Shown: positions 34,826-43,460, counted from the first letter of the stretch. The stretch: 64,000 nucleotides of DNA from Curtobacterium sp. 458 (GCF_030406605.1 NZ_CP129104.1:186001-250000); one strand, 5' to 3'. Numbers and translations are program-made. Notes: generated by a model not told the origin, from the letters alone.

Positions 34826-35874
34826 GCGCGGGCTCCGTCGATGTCGGCGGCTGCGGCCGGGGTGGCTGCCGCGAGCGTGGTCGGGTCCGCTGCCGCGAGC
34901 GTTGCCCGGTCGGCCCGTCGCTGCTTGCGGGTGGGGCCCGCGTCGTCACCGGTGTCGAGCTTGACGGCCCGGAGGTAGACGAACAGCGGGATGGCGACGA
35001 TCACGAGCGAGCAGATCGCCATGGCCGCGGACAGGCCGAAGCGGAACGACTGGAAGCTCGCGATGTAGGTCAGGACGGGCATCACCTCGACGCTCGACGG
35101 CAGCGGGATGCCGAACAGGACGAACGGGAGCGTGAAGTTGTTGATGTTGTGGAGGATCGAGATGATCACCGCCAGCGACAGCGGGCCGCGCAGGTACGGG
35201 AAGATGATGTACCGGAGCTTCGCCCACCAGGTCACGCCGTCGAGCGCCGCTGCCTCGTGGACCTCGTTGTCGACGGCCTGCAGTCCGGCGAGGGACAGCA
35301 GGTACACGAACGGCCAGCTCGTCCACACCATGACGCCGGCGAGCGCCCAGTACGACGCCGAGCCGTTCAGCCAGAGCACGTCCGTGTGCAGCACCGAGTT
35401 CACGACGCCCTGCGGCTGGAGCATGGTCCGGAAGAACGTGCCGACGACGAACGCGGGGAGCACGTACGGGATGAGGTAGACCGAGCGGACGAGCCCGCGG
35501 CCGGGGAACCGGTTCTGCGTCGAGATCGCGGCGGCGACCCCGATCGGCACCGTCACGGCGGTGACGAGCACCGACAGCGACACCGAGATCCAGATCGAGT
35601 GCAGCAGTGGGGAGGCGGTGAAGGCCTCGGCGAAGTTCGCGAGCCCGATGAAGGGAGCGCTGAACCACTGCCGCAGCGTGTACTGGTCGAGGTCGAGCAT
35701 CGCGATGTACACGCCGACGAGGAGCGGCACCACGATGACGGCGAGCATGAGGACACCGCCGGGGAGGAGCATCCAGAGGGGACGCTCGCGTTTGTACAGC
35801 GGCGTCTTGCCGTGTGGCCGGATCGCTCGGCGTGGGGCGCGCTCGGTCTCCGGCCGGGTCTGCGTGGCGGTCAT
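34822..35874 (-). CDS. Carbohydrate ABC transporter permease (MalF/CUT1 type)
   Basis: 350 residues: basic N terminus, six membrane helices (first about 33-57), EAA loop NEVHEAAALDGVTWWAKLRYIIFPYL near 205-230, and an Ala/Arg-rich C-terminal extension of about 35 residues. The start shares one base with the binding-protein stop (TGATG). Forms the heteromeric channel with the MalG-type permease. Confidence 0.92.
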   Translation of the reverse strand: MTATQTRPETERAPRRAIRPHGKTPLYKRERPLWMLLPGGVLMLAVIVVPLLVGVYIAMLDLDQYTLRQWFSAPFIGLANFAEAFTASPLLHSIWISVSLSVLVTAVTVPIGVAAAISTQNRFPGRGLVRSVYLIPYVLPAFVVGTFFRTMLQPQGVVNSVLHTDVLWLNGSASYWALAGVMVWTSWPFVYLLSLAGLQAVDNEVHEAAALDGVTWWAKLRYIIFPYLRGPLSLAVIISILHNINNFTLPFVLFGIPLPSSVEVMPVLTYIASFQSFRFGLSAAMAICSLVIVAIPLFVYLRAVKLDTGDDAGPTRKQRRADRATLAAADPTTLAAATPAAAADIDGARA

Positions 35875-37232
35875 CACAGCCCTCCGTTCTTCTGGCGGTT
35901 CAGGGTGGACTGGGCGTCCCGTTGCGCGGCCTCGAGGCGCGACCGGAGTTGCTCGTCGCTGACCTCGCCGCTCTTGAGCTGCGGGATGGACTGGACGACG
36001 ACGTCGACGAGAGCGAGCTGGATGTCCGACCAGGCGCCGGTGAAGGCGGTGGGCTTCGAGAGCTTGCCGGCCTGGATGATCGGCGCGAGCTGCGGGTTGT
36101 CGGCGGCGAGCTGCGCGGCCGCGTCGGCGTTCGTGGGCAGGTTGCCGAACAGCCGGTAGTACTCGAGCTGGGCCTTCGGCGTGCTGAGCTGCTTGATGAA
36201 GTCGAACGACAGGTCCTGCTTCTTGCCGTAGTCGGCGACGACCCAGTTGTCGCCGGACAGGATGCTCGCGGCCTCGATCCCGTCGCTCGGGCGTGACGTC
36301 GCACCGGGCGGGACGGTCGGCAGGAGCGCGAACTCGTACTTGCCGTCGACCTTCGTGTCCTTGAACGAGTTGATCGCGGTGGTGGTGGTCATCGGGAAGA
36401 ACGCGGCCTTGCCGTCGGTGAACTGCGCGAGGGCCTGTGCGTTGTTCCACCCGATGGCGGCCTTGTCGACGACGCCGTCCTTCGTGACCCAGTCGAAGTA
36501 GGTGCGGTAGGCGTTCTCGACGGCCTTCGCGTCGATCTCGGCCTTGCCGTCCTTCGACACGATCGTGTTGCCGGCGTTCTGGGCCATGCCCCAGATGAAC
36601 TTCCACGGGTCGAAGCCGTCGGCGTAGGCGATCGCCATGCCGTGCACGTCGCCGCTGGTCGTCTTCTCCGCGTCAGCGGTCAACTGGTCCCACGTGGTCG
36701 GCATCTCGGTGATCCCGGCCTTCGCGAGCAGGTCCTTGTTGACGGCCATCACGAACGGCCGGCTGGCGAGCGGGATGCCGATCTGCTTCGACGAGCTCGG
36801 GCCGGAGATGCCGAACGACGCCGGGTCGAACTGGTCCTTGCCGCCGACGGCGTCCCACTGCTCCTTCCCCATCTCGACGAACGCGCCCGTGGCGTAGGCG
36901 GTGGGGGTGAACGTGGTGCCGATCGCGTAGACGTCGGGGCCCTGCCCGGAGATGACGCTCGTCTGGATGGCGGTGAGTTCCTCCTGCGCCGAGGAGTACG
37001 TCTCCCACTGCACCTTCGCGCCCGTGGTGCGTTGGAACTCGGCGGCGACGTCCTGCTGCCACTGCTTGCGTTCCTTGGGGTAGGTGGTGTCCGCGCCCAT
37101 CATGACGCGGAGCGTGTTCGGGTCGTCGCCGCTGCCGTTGACGATCGCGCAGCCCTGCAGCGACAGTGCTGCGAGCGCGACGACGGCGGCGGCTCCGGCC
37201 ACGGAGCGGGCCTTCAGTCTTCGTGTCCTCAT
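35874..37232 (-). CDS. ABC transporter sugar-binding lipoprotein
   Basis: 452-residue CUT1 extracellular binding protein. A lipoprotein signal ends in LSLQGC with C28 as the lipidated cysteine; the mature part has the two-lobed pattern (DPNTLRVMMGAD..., FVMAVNKDLLAKAGI, SFDFIKQLSTPKAQLEYY). ATG 37232 has a strong GAGGAGG upstream. First gene of the leftward operon; its promoter region carries the palindromic operator at 37317-37362. The pull of a uronate-containing ligand is inferred from the operon enzymes. Confidence 0.92.
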   Translation of the reverse strand: MRTRRLKARSVAGAAAVVALAALSLQGCAIVNGSGDDPNTLRVMMGADTTYPKERKQWQQDVAAEFQRTTGAKVQWETYSSAQEELTAIQTSVISGQGPDVYAIGTTFTPTAYATGAFVEMGKEQWDAVGGKDQFDPASFGISGPSSSKQIGIPLASRPFVMAVNKDLLAKAGITEMPTTWDQLTADAEKTTSGDVHGMAIAYADGFDPWKFIWGMAQNAGNTIVSKDGKAEIDAKAVENAYRTYFDWVTKDGVVDKAAIGWNNAQALAQFTDGKAAFFPMTTTTAINSFKDTKVDGKYEFALLPTVPPGATSRPSDGIEAASILSGDNWVVADYGKKQDLSFDFIKQLSTPKAQLEYYRLFGNLPTNADAAAQLAADNPQLAPIIQAGKLSKPTAFTGAWSDIQLALVDVVVQSIPQLKSGEVSDEQLRSRLEAAQRDAQSTLNRQKNGGL

Positions 37233-37316
37233 GCGGGGGTTTCCTCCTCGAGACCTCCGAGGGCTGCGCTGGACGACCGACCGTCGGCGGCGCTGCCCGG
37301 GTCCGTCCACTGTCCC

Positions 37317-37371
37317 GCTCGTGGCAACATCCGGCAACCGGTTGCCACTTGTTGCCACGAGCGCCTAGCTT
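37317..37371. promoter_or_regulatory. Nested palindromic operator and lacI promoter, hexuronate divergon
   Basis: An inner perfect 14-bp palindrome GGCAACCGGTTGCC (37333-37346) is flanked by outer arms GCTCGTGGCAAC (37317-37328) and GTTGCCACGAGC (37351-37362). The central C-G step and length fit LacI-family operators. On the plus strand TTGCCA (37342-37347) and TAGCTT (37366-37371), 18 bases apart, form a promoter for lacI that overlaps the operator. A leftward TTGCCG with a weak GACAGT box 17 bases on could drive the transport operon. One repressor could therefore control both directions and itself. Confidence 0.75.
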
Positions 37372-37378
37372 CGGCCAG

Positions 37379-38470
37379 GTGAGCAGGACAGACAGCGGCA
37401 CCGGCGTCGTCGCCGACGATGCCGAGGCTGGTGTCGGCCGTCGGGTGACGATCCGGGACATCGCCGACGCGACCGGCGTGGCACCGTCGACGGTGTCCCG
37501 CGCCCTCTCACTCCCGGACCGCGTGAACCACGTCACGCAGCAGCGGATCCAGCAGGCCGCCCGGGAGCTCGGCTACGTCGCGAACTCGCAGGCGCGGGCG
37601 TTGACGTCCGGTCGGACCCGCGCGGTCGCCGTCCTCGTCTCGGACATCACGAACCCGTTCTACTTCGACGTCATCCGTGGGACGCAGCACCAGCTCTCCG
37701 CCGCGGGGTGGACGCAGCTGCTCGTCGACACCGAGGAGTCCGCCGACGCCGAGCTCGCCGCCCTCAGCGCGATCGCCACGAAGGCGGACGGCGCGGTGCT
37801 CACGGCCTCTCGTCTGTCCGACGCGCAGATCGCCCGGTTCGCCGAACGCACCCCGCTCGTCGTTGTGAACCGCAGGCCCGCAGGCGTGCCCTCCGTCCTC
37901 ATCGACACCCCGGGCGGCGTCGAGCAGGCCGTGCAGCACCTCGTGAGCCTCGGGCACCGTGACGTCCTCTACGTCGCCGGTCCGGACAGCTCCTGGTCGA
38001 ACGAACGCCGGTGGCGGGCGCTCGTCCGGGTCGCGAAGCGGCTCGGCGTGCGGGTCGCGCGGATCGGACCGCACGCCCCGTTCGTCGACTCGGGCGCCGC
38101 GGCAGCCGACGCCGCGGTCAACGCGGGGGCGACGGCGTGCATCGCGTTCAACGACCTCATCGCGATCGGGATGCTGACGCGACTCCGCGAGCGTGGTGTC
38201 CGTGTGCCGGAGGACATGTCGGTCGTGGGGTGCGACGACATCTTCGGCGCCGACTTCTGCAACCCACCGCTCACCACGATGACGTCGCCGATCGAGCGCG
38301 CGGGACGGGTGGCGATCCGCATGCTCCTCGGCCGGCTCGGCGCCGCGCCCTCGGCGTCCGGCGACGACCTGCCCGACGGGCACGCCGCCGGGGCCGTCGC
38401 CCTGCCCACCCACCTCACCGTCCGCGAGTCCACCGGCCCGGCGCCGACCTCGCCCCACCGTCCGTCCTGA
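37379..38470 (+). CDS. LacI family transcriptional regulator of the hexuronate locus
   Basis: 363 residues. The LacI helix-turn-helix is at 23-44 (VTIRDIADATGVAPSTVSRAL), the hinge helix follows near 70-82, and a periplasmic-binding-like effector domain runs to the end (VLVSDITNPFYFDVIRG; CIAFNDLIAIGML; VVGCDDIFGADFCNPPLTT). GTG 37379 is 7 bases after the TAGCTT -10 box, so a leaderless mRNA is likely. It is divergent from the ABC/catabolic operon and upstream of uxaC. The effector may be a uronate or a downstream intermediate. Confidence 0.9.
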   Translation: MSRTDSGTGVVADDAEAGVGRRVTIRDIADATGVAPSTVSRALSLPDRVNHVTQQRIQQAARELGYVANSQARALTSGRTRAVAVLVSDITNPFYFDVIRGTQHQLSAAGWTQLLVDTEESADAELAALSAIATKADGAVLTASRLSDAQIARFAERTPLVVVNRRPAGVPSVLIDTPGGVEQAVQHLVSLGHRDVLYVAGPDSSWSNERRWRALVRVAKRLGVRVARIGPHAPFVDSGAAAADAAVNAGATACIAFNDLIAIGMLTRLRERGVRVPEDMSVVGCDDIFGADFCNPPLTTMTSPIERAGRVAIRMLLGRLGAAPSASGDDLPDGHAAGAVALPTHLTVRESTGPAPTSPHRPS

Positions 38471-38523
38471 GCTCGCCCCACTTTCCGTCCTGAGCTCGTC
38501 CCACCGTCCGTCCTGAAGGAGTC
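38455..38523. repeat. 23-bp tandem repeat, three copies, between lacI and uxaC
   Basis: Units 38455-38477, 38478-38500 and 38501-38523 share the core TCCGTCCTGA. The first contains the lacI stop codon and the third ends in the AAGGAG ribosome-binding site of uxaC. The array therefore links the stop of one gene to the start signal of the next. Confidence 0.88.
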
Positions 38524-38527
38524 GACG

Positions 38528-39958
38528 ATGACCCGGAACAGCACGACCACGACACCCCTGGCACCGCACCCCGACCGGCTCCTGCCAGCCGACCCGGTGG
38601 CCCGGGACATCGCCCGGTCGGTGTACGAAGCGGTGGCCGATGCGCCGATCATCTCCCCGCACGGCCACGTCGACGCGGCACTCATCGCCGACGACGAACC
38701 GTTCCCGGACCCGGCGGCGCTCCTCATCACCCCCGACCACTACGTCCTCCGGCTCCTGCACGCCAACAGGGTCCCGCTCGACCAGCTCGGACGGGGCTCC
38801 GGGACGCAGGTCGACGGACGCGAGGTCTGGCGGCACCTCGCCGCGCACTGGGACGACTTCCTCGGCACCCCCGTCCGGTACTGGTTCGAGACCGAGCTCC
38901 ACGACGTCTTCGGCCTGCGCTCGGCGCCGTCCGCCGAGAACGCCGACGAGCAGTACGACCACCTCGCCGCGCTCCTGCGCTCCCCCGAGTTCCGGCCCCG
39001 TGCCCTCTTCGACGCCTTCGGCATCGAGGTCCTCGCCACCACCGACGGACCGGACGCCGACCTCGCCGCGCACGCGCGGCTCGCCGCGGACCCCACGTTC
39101 CGCGGTCGGGTGCTGCCCACCTTCCGCGCGGACGCCGTGTTCGACCCGTCGCGATCGGACTGGAGGCACGTGGTGACGTCGGTCGGTGAGGCCGCGGGCA
39201 TCGACACCGGCACCCACGACGGCCTGCTCGCTGCGCTGCGCGCCCGGCGGCAGTACTTCATCGAGCACGGCGCGACGGCCACCGACACCGGGGTGCTCGA
39301 CGCCGGGTCCGCACCCCTGCCCGCCGCCGAGCGTGAGCGCATCCACGCCGCGGCGATGCGCGGGCCGGACGCCGTCACCGCCGCGGAGGCCACCGCCTAC
39401 CGACACGACATGCTCTACCGCTGGGCCGAGATGAGCGTCGACGACGGACTCGTCATGCAGTTGCACCCCGGCGTGCTGCGCAACCACCACCAGCCGACGC
39501 TCGACCGCTTCGGGCCGGACACCGGTCACGACCTGCCCGCGGTCGGGTCCTTCACCGAGCCGCTCCGGCCACTCCTCAACGACTTCGGGACGGCGCCGGA
39601 TTTCCACCTCGTGCTCTTCACCGTCGACGAGACGGTGTTCTCCCGCGAGATCGGCCCGCTCGCCGGGTTCTACCCCGCGGTGTACGCCGGGGCGCCCTGG
39701 TGGTTCATCGACACCCCGGCGGCGATCGGCCGGTACCGGGCGGCGGTCACCGACTCGGCGTCGTTCACGAAGACCTCCGGTTTCATCGACGACACCCGCG
39801 CGTACTGCTCGATCCCGGCGCGGCACGACATGGCGCGGCGGGCGGACGCGGCGTACCTGGCCTCGCTCGTCGTCACGCACCAGCTGTCCGAGGAGGATGC
39901 GGTCCGCACGGCGCACCGGATCGTCTCGGACATCCCGCGGGCGACGTTCAAGCTGTGA
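38528..39958 (+). CDS. uxaC: Glucuronate isomerase (uronate isomerase)
   Basis: 476-residue amidohydrolase-superfamily enzyme that isomerises D-glucuronate to D-fructuronate (and galacturonate to tagaturonate). The HxH metal motif is in ISPHGHVDAAL near residue 44, HANRVPLDQLG follows, and the C-terminal half carries MQLHPGVLRNHHQ and GSFTEPLRPLLNDFG, all typical. AAGGAG is 7 bases before ATG 38528. Cotranscribed with lacI and convergent with the GNAT gene, whose coding region it overlaps by 11 bases. It supplies the substrate of UxuB. Confidence 0.95.
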   Translation: MTRNSTTTTPLAPHPDRLLPADPVARDIARSVYEAVADAPIISPHGHVDAALIADDEPFPDPAALLITPDHYVLRLLHANRVPLDQLGRGSGTQVDGREVWRHLAAHWDDFLGTPVRYWFETELHDVFGLRSAPSAENADEQYDHLAALLRSPEFRPRALFDAFGIEVLATTDGPDADLAAHARLAADPTFRGRVLPTFRADAVFDPSRSDWRHVVTSVGEAAGIDTGTHDGLLAALRARRQYFIEHGATATDTGVLDAGSAPLPAAERERIHAAAMRGPDAVTAAEATAYRHDMLYRWAEMSVDDGLVMQLHPGVLRNHHQPTLDRFGPDTGHDLPAVGSFTEPLRPLLNDFGTAPDFHLVLFTVDETVFSREIGPLAGFYPAVYAGAPWWFIDTPAAIGRYRAAVTDSASFTKTSGFIDDTRAYCSIPARHDMARRADAAYLASLVVTHQLSEEDAVRTAHRIVSDIPRATFKL

Positions 39959-40532
39959 GCGGGTGCCGTACGAGCACGCGGGGGAACCCGGCGAGCACGG
40001 ACGTCGTCTCGGCGGCGACCGTGAAGCCCGCGGCCTCGAACAACGAGCGGGTGCCGACGTAGGCCATCGTCAGGTCCACACGTTCGCCGCCGTTGTCGAC
40101 CGGGTAGCCCTCGAGGACCCGCGCACCGTGGTCGCGAGCGAAGTCGACCGCGCCGGCGAGCAGGACGTGCGCGATGCCCTGCCGGCGGTGTCCCGGTCGG
40201 ACGCGGAGGCACCACACCGACCAGACGCTCGTGTCGTGCGGGTCGTCGAGGTGGGGGATGCGGCGGTTCGTCGCGAACGACGTGTCGGTTCGTGGGTGCA
40301 CGCCGGCCCAGCCGACGACGTCGTCCCCGTCGTACGCGAGGACGCCCGGCGGTGGGTCCTCGCCGACCAGCCGCCGGACGCGGTCGCCGCGTGCCGGCCC
40401 CGCCAGCGCCCGGTTCTCCGAACCGGGAAGGCGGTAGCTCAGGCACCAGCAGACGTTCGCGTCCGGGCGCTTCGGGCCGACCATGGTCCGGACGTCCTCG
40501 AAGGACGTCGCTGGGCGCACCTCGACGGCCAT
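39948..40532 (-). CDS. GNAT family N-acetyltransferase
   Basis: 194 residues with the GNAT fold. The acetyl-CoA-binding motif A region reads VWCLRVRPGHRRQGIAHVLLAGAVDFA (Arg/Gln-x-x-Gly-x-Gly/Ala type, about 110-136). The N terminus holds DVRTMVGPKRPDANVCWCLSYRL, seen in a subgroup of uncharacterised actinobacterial acetyltransferases. It starts 2 bases after the response-regulator stop, so it is the third gene of a kinase-regulator-GNAT unit. Substrate unknown; its 3' end overlaps that of uxaC by 11 bases. Confidence 0.82.
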   Translation of the reverse strand: MAVEVRPATSFEDVRTMVGPKRPDANVCWCLSYRLPGSENRALAGPARGDRVRRLVGEDPPPGVLAYDGDDVVGWAGVHPRTDTSFATNRRIPHLDDPHDTSVWSVWCLRVRPGHRRQGIAHVLLAGAVDFARDHGARVLEGYPVDNGGERVDLTMAYVGTRSLFEAAGFTVAAETTSVLAGFPRVLVRHPLTA

Positions 40533-40534
40533 GG

Positions 40535-41212
40535 TCAGGGTGTCCAGCCGGGTGTGACGAGTCCGGTCTCGTAGGCGAAGACCACCAGCTGCGCACGGTC
40601 GCGGGCGCCGAGCTTGATCATCGCCCGCGAGACGTGGGTCTTCGTGGTCATCGGACTGACGAAGAGCCGCTCGGCGATCTCGGCGTTCGAGAGCCCGGCG
40701 GCGACGAGTCGCATCACCTCGCGTTCCCGGACGGTGAGGACGTCGAGCTCCGGCGAGAGCGAGGACGGCTTCGCGTGCGTCGCGTACGCCTCGACGAGGG
40801 AGCGGGTCGCACGCGGTGACAGCAGGGACTCCCCCAGAGCGACCGTCCGCACGGCGCGGAGCAGTTCGGCGGGCTCGGTGTCCTTGACCAGGAACCCGGC
40901 AGCGCCGCCGCGGATGGCCTCGAAGACGTAGTCGTCCTCCTCGAAGGTGGTCAGCACGACGACGTGCACGGCGGCGAGGTCCTGGTCGGCCGAGATGCGT
41001 CGGGTCGCGGCGAGGCCGTCGGTCCCGGGCATGCGGATGTCCATGAGCACGACGTCCGGTCGCTCGCGACGCGCGAGTGCGACGGCCTCGTCCCCGTCCC
41101 CGGCCTCTCCGACGACGGTCATGCCGGGCTCGGCCTCGACGAGCGCGCGGAGCCCGGCCCGGACGAGGACCTGGTCGTCCACGAGCGCGACGCGCAGCGG
41201 TTCAGTGTTCAT
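40535..41212 (-). CDS. NarL/LuxR-type response regulator
   Basis: 225 residues: a receiver domain (about 6-125) with acidic pocket D12-D13, phosphoacceptor D58 in VLMDIRMPG and K109-type lysine in FLVKDTEP, then a LuxR helix-turn-helix (about 155-215, LTVREREVMRLVAAGLSNAEIAERLFVSPMT). Its start lies inside the last 11 bases of the kinase gene. It probably binds the palindrome at 42524-42539. ATG 41212 gives a normal receiver start; longer readings enter the kinase gene. Confidence 0.93.
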   Translation of the reverse strand: MNTEPLRVALVDDQVLVRAGLRALVEAEPGMTVVGEAGDGDEAVALARRERPDVVLMDIRMPGTDGLAATRRISADQDLAAVHVVVLTTFEEDDYVFEAIRGGAAGFLVKDTEPAELLRAVRTVALGESLLSPRATRSLVEAYATHAKPSSLSPELDVLTVREREVMRLVAAGLSNAEIAERLFVSPMTTKTHVSRAMIKLGARDRAQLVVFAYETGLVTPGWTP

Positions 41213-42464
41213 CGGGGGCCTCCGGTCGTGCGGTCGTCGACGGCAGGCGTGCCTCGACCGACCACCCGCCGTCCGGGTGTGGTCCGGCGCGGAACGCCCC
41301 GCCGACAGCTGTCGCACGCTCGCGCATCCCGATCAGGCCGTTCCCCGAGTCACCCATCGGGGCGGTGCGGGACGAGGCTCGGGATCCCGGGTCGAGGGGC
41401 TGGTCGGTGACCGCGACGTCGACCGTCTCGACCCCGATCGTCACGGAGATCTCGGCACGGTTCGCGGGAGCGTGCTTCATGACGTTCGTGAGGGCCTCCT
41501 GCACGATGCGGAAGGCGCTCCGGTCCACGGTGCCGTCGATGGCGGCGGGGTCCCCGGTGAGGTCGACGTCGACCGCGACACCAGCGGCCCGCGCACGCTC
41601 GACGAGGTCCGGGAGACGATCGAGGCCCGGCGTCGGGTTCCGCTCGGACCCGGGTTCGCCGTCGACGCTCCGCAGCACGCCGAGGATCGTCCGCAGCTCG
41701 ACCAGGGCTTCACGGCTGGTGTCGCGGATGTTCCCGAGGGCCTGCTGCGTCGACTCCGGCAGGTCAGCACCCAGGTGCAGCGCGACCCCGGACTGCAGGT
41801 TGATCAGCGACATGCTGTGCGCGACCGAGTCGTGGAGTTCCCGGGCGATCCGCACGCGTTCCTCCCCCGCGCGGCGACGTTCGGCGTCCGTCCGGGCACG
41901 GCGACGCTCGGCCACACGTTCGACGCGCACCCGGACCAGCTCGGTCACGACGATGGTCACGACCGCCCACGCGAGCGCCAGCAGCACGGCCGCGGGGTCG
42001 ATGGCGGGTGAGCGGCCCAGCACGACGTCGGCGGAGGGCAGCCAGAGGACCGCGAGCACGGCGGCGACGACGACCTCGACCCGACGTCCGCGGAACCAGG
42101 CGTTCGCGAGTGCCATGGTCACGGCGGCGACGAAGGGGCCCCGTGGGCTGACGACCGCGGCGAACCCGAGCGTGGTCGCCAGGACGAACCAGAGCACGCC
42201 CCGCGGACGCCACCAGCGGAACGGCAGGGCGACGACGCCGGCGACGAGGAGCGCCAGCGCCGACGGGCCGAGCTCGACCGGCGCGGCCGCCGTCGCGACG
42301 CCGTGTGCGAGCCACGGTGGCCCGACACGACCGCCGCCGGACCACCCCGACGCGACGGCGGTGCCGACCACCTGGAGGATCGCGACGGGCACGACCCGAC
42401 CGACCCGCGCGAAGCTGGCTCGGCCGCCCGGCCGGATGCCGGGTGCGGAGGTCGTGTCGGTCAT
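41202..42464 (-). CDS. Two-component sensor histidine kinase (HisKA_3/NarX-like)
   Basis: 420 residues: four to six membrane helices (about 22-175), then the HisKA_3 dimerisation domain with phosphoacceptor H211 (ARELHDSVAHSMSLINLQ) and an HATPase domain (NVMKHAPANRAE as N box, DSGNGLIGMRERA as G box). The short extracellular parts suggest an intramembrane or envelope-stress sensor. A TAGGCT -10-like box at 42471-42476 ends 6 bases before ATG 42464, so leaderless expression is likely. Partner of the response regulator that follows. Confidence 0.93.
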   Translation of the reverse strand: MTDTTSAPGIRPGGRASFARVGRVVPVAILQVVGTAVASGWSGGGRVGPPWLAHGVATAAAPVELGPSALALLVAGVVALPFRWWRPRGVLWFVLATTLGFAAVVSPRGPFVAAVTMALANAWFRGRRVEVVVAAVLAVLWLPSADVVLGRSPAIDPAAVLLALAWAVVTIVVTELVRVRVERVAERRRARTDAERRRAGEERVRIARELHDSVAHSMSLINLQSGVALHLGADLPESTQQALGNIRDTSREALVELRTILGVLRSVDGEPGSERNPTPGLDRLPDLVERARAAGVAVDVDLTGDPAAIDGTVDRSAFRIVQEALTNVMKHAPANRAEISVTIGVETVDVAVTDQPLDPGSRASSRTAPMGDSGNGLIGMRERATAVGGAFRAGPHPDGGWSVEARLPSTTARPEAPDEH

Positions 42465-42523
42465 GCGTCGAGCCTAGGGTCGGCGGCCCGCTGCGGCATC
42501 GGGCGCCAGCAGGACCTGTGGAC

Positions 42524-42539
42524 TACTCCCCCGGGAGTA
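42524..42539. promoter_or_regulatory. Palindrome TACTCCC-CC-GGGAGTA, candidate response-regulator site
   Basis: Seven-base arms around a 2-base centre, in the 215-base gap between the divergent kinase and SHOCT genes. Spacing and symmetry suit a NarL-type dimer. It is about 50 bases upstream of the kinase -10 box and could act on both genes. No other feature explains it; the same gap also has a GGCCTCCAGGCC motif near 42617. Confidence 0.5.
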
Positions 42540-42679
42540 CGAGCCTGTGCAGGAAGGCCCGTCGTACGACCGCGGGAGCAGGCGGAAGTGGGGCTGCGGG
42601 GCGGACGCGTGACGGGCCTCCAGGCCGGACGCTGGAACGGTCGCCGACCAGGCGGACCGAACCGACCACAGGAGCAGCC

Positions 42680-42934
42680 ATGATCACCACCGCACTCACC
42701 ACCGCAGCCGCCGCGACCGGGCCGTACTGGCACGGCGGCGGGTTCCCGTTCTTCGTCTTCCCGGCGTTCTTCTCCCTCGCGTTCCTCGTCGTGTTCCTCG
42801 TGTTCGGGGTCTTCCGACGCGGGTCGTGGCGGGCCGTGTCGGACGCGCGGGCAGTCCTCGCCGACCGGTTCGCGCGGGGCGACATCAGCGCCGAGGAGTA
42901 CCGCGCGCGGCTGTCCGAGCTCAGCCGGAAGTGA
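42680..42934 (+). CDS. Small membrane protein with SHOCT domain
   Basis: 84 residues: one membrane helix (about 20-44, FFVFPAFFSLAFLVVFLVFGVF), then a C-terminal SHOCT motif (LADRFARGDISAEEYRARLSEL, about 60-81). SHOCT domains are oligomerisation modules often found at the ends of membrane proteins. ATG 42680 has AGGAG 5 bases upstream. Divergent from the histidine kinase, a frequent context for targets of such systems. It is convergent with gntK and overlaps it by 14 bases. Confidence 0.8.
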   Translation: MITTALTTAAAATGPYWHGGGFPFFVFPAFFSLAFLVVFLVFGVFRRGSWRAVSDARAVLADRFARGDISAEEYRARLSELSRK

Positions 42935-43460
42935 CCGCGAGGCCCGCGAGGATCGTCCGCACCGTGTCGTCGACGGACCCGTCGATCGGCACGGCGAGGG
43001 CGGCTTCGTCGGGCTGCGGCCGTTCCAGCGTCGCGAACTGGGAGTCGAGCAGCGAGGTCGGCATGTACTCGTGGTGCCGGTGCGACTGCCGCTCGGCGAT
43101 GAGCTCGCGCGAGCCGTCGAGGAACGCGATCACCAGTCCGGGAGCGGAGACGCGGAGACGGTCGCGGTAGGCGCGCTTGAGTGCCGAGTTCGCCATCACC
43201 GCGCGGTGCCCGGACGCCTCGATCGCCGCGATGCGGGCCGCGCACGCGTCGAGCCAGGGCCAGCGGTCCTCGTCGGTGAGCGGGGTGCCGGCGCGCATCT
43301 TCTCCTTGTTCGCCGCCGGGTGCAGGTCGTCGGCGTCGACGAACTCGGCGGGCTCCCCGCGGTCCGCGAGCGCCGCCGCCACCGCGGCTCCGATGGTGGA
43401 CTTGCCCGAACCGGACACCCCCATGACGAGGACGGGCGGGAGGACTGCGCTGTCGGTCAT
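42921..43460 (-). CDS. gntK: Gluconokinase
   Basis: 179 residues, the size of the GntK/IdnK family. Phosphorylates gluconate to 6-phosphogluconate. Walker A GVSGSGKS at 14-21, then EFVDADDLHPAANKEKMRAGTPLTDEDRWPWL, the family hallmark, and HHEYMPTSLLDSQFATLE. ATG 43460 is 6 bases after a TACTGT -10-like box (43467-43472). Divergent from gnd across 114 bases, so the product of this enzyme is the substrate of its neighbour. No gluconate permease or GntR gene is nearby. Confidence 0.95.
   Translation of the reverse strand: MTDSAVLPPVLVMGVSGSGKSTIGAAVAAALADRGEPAEFVDADDLHPAANKEKMRAGTPLTDEDRWPWLDACAARIAAIEASGHRAVMANSALKRAYRDRLRVSAPGLVIAFLDGSRELIAERQSHRHHEYMPTSLLDSQFATLERPQPDEAALAVPIDGSVDDTVRTILAGLAVTSG

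Noticed and set aside
32898..34949. A single 683-residue protein spanning the TIM barrel and the MalG permease region
   Set aside because: Only the last 278 residues are protein-like; the upstream part is the permease gene read in another frame. The real start is ATG 33734 with AAGGGA.
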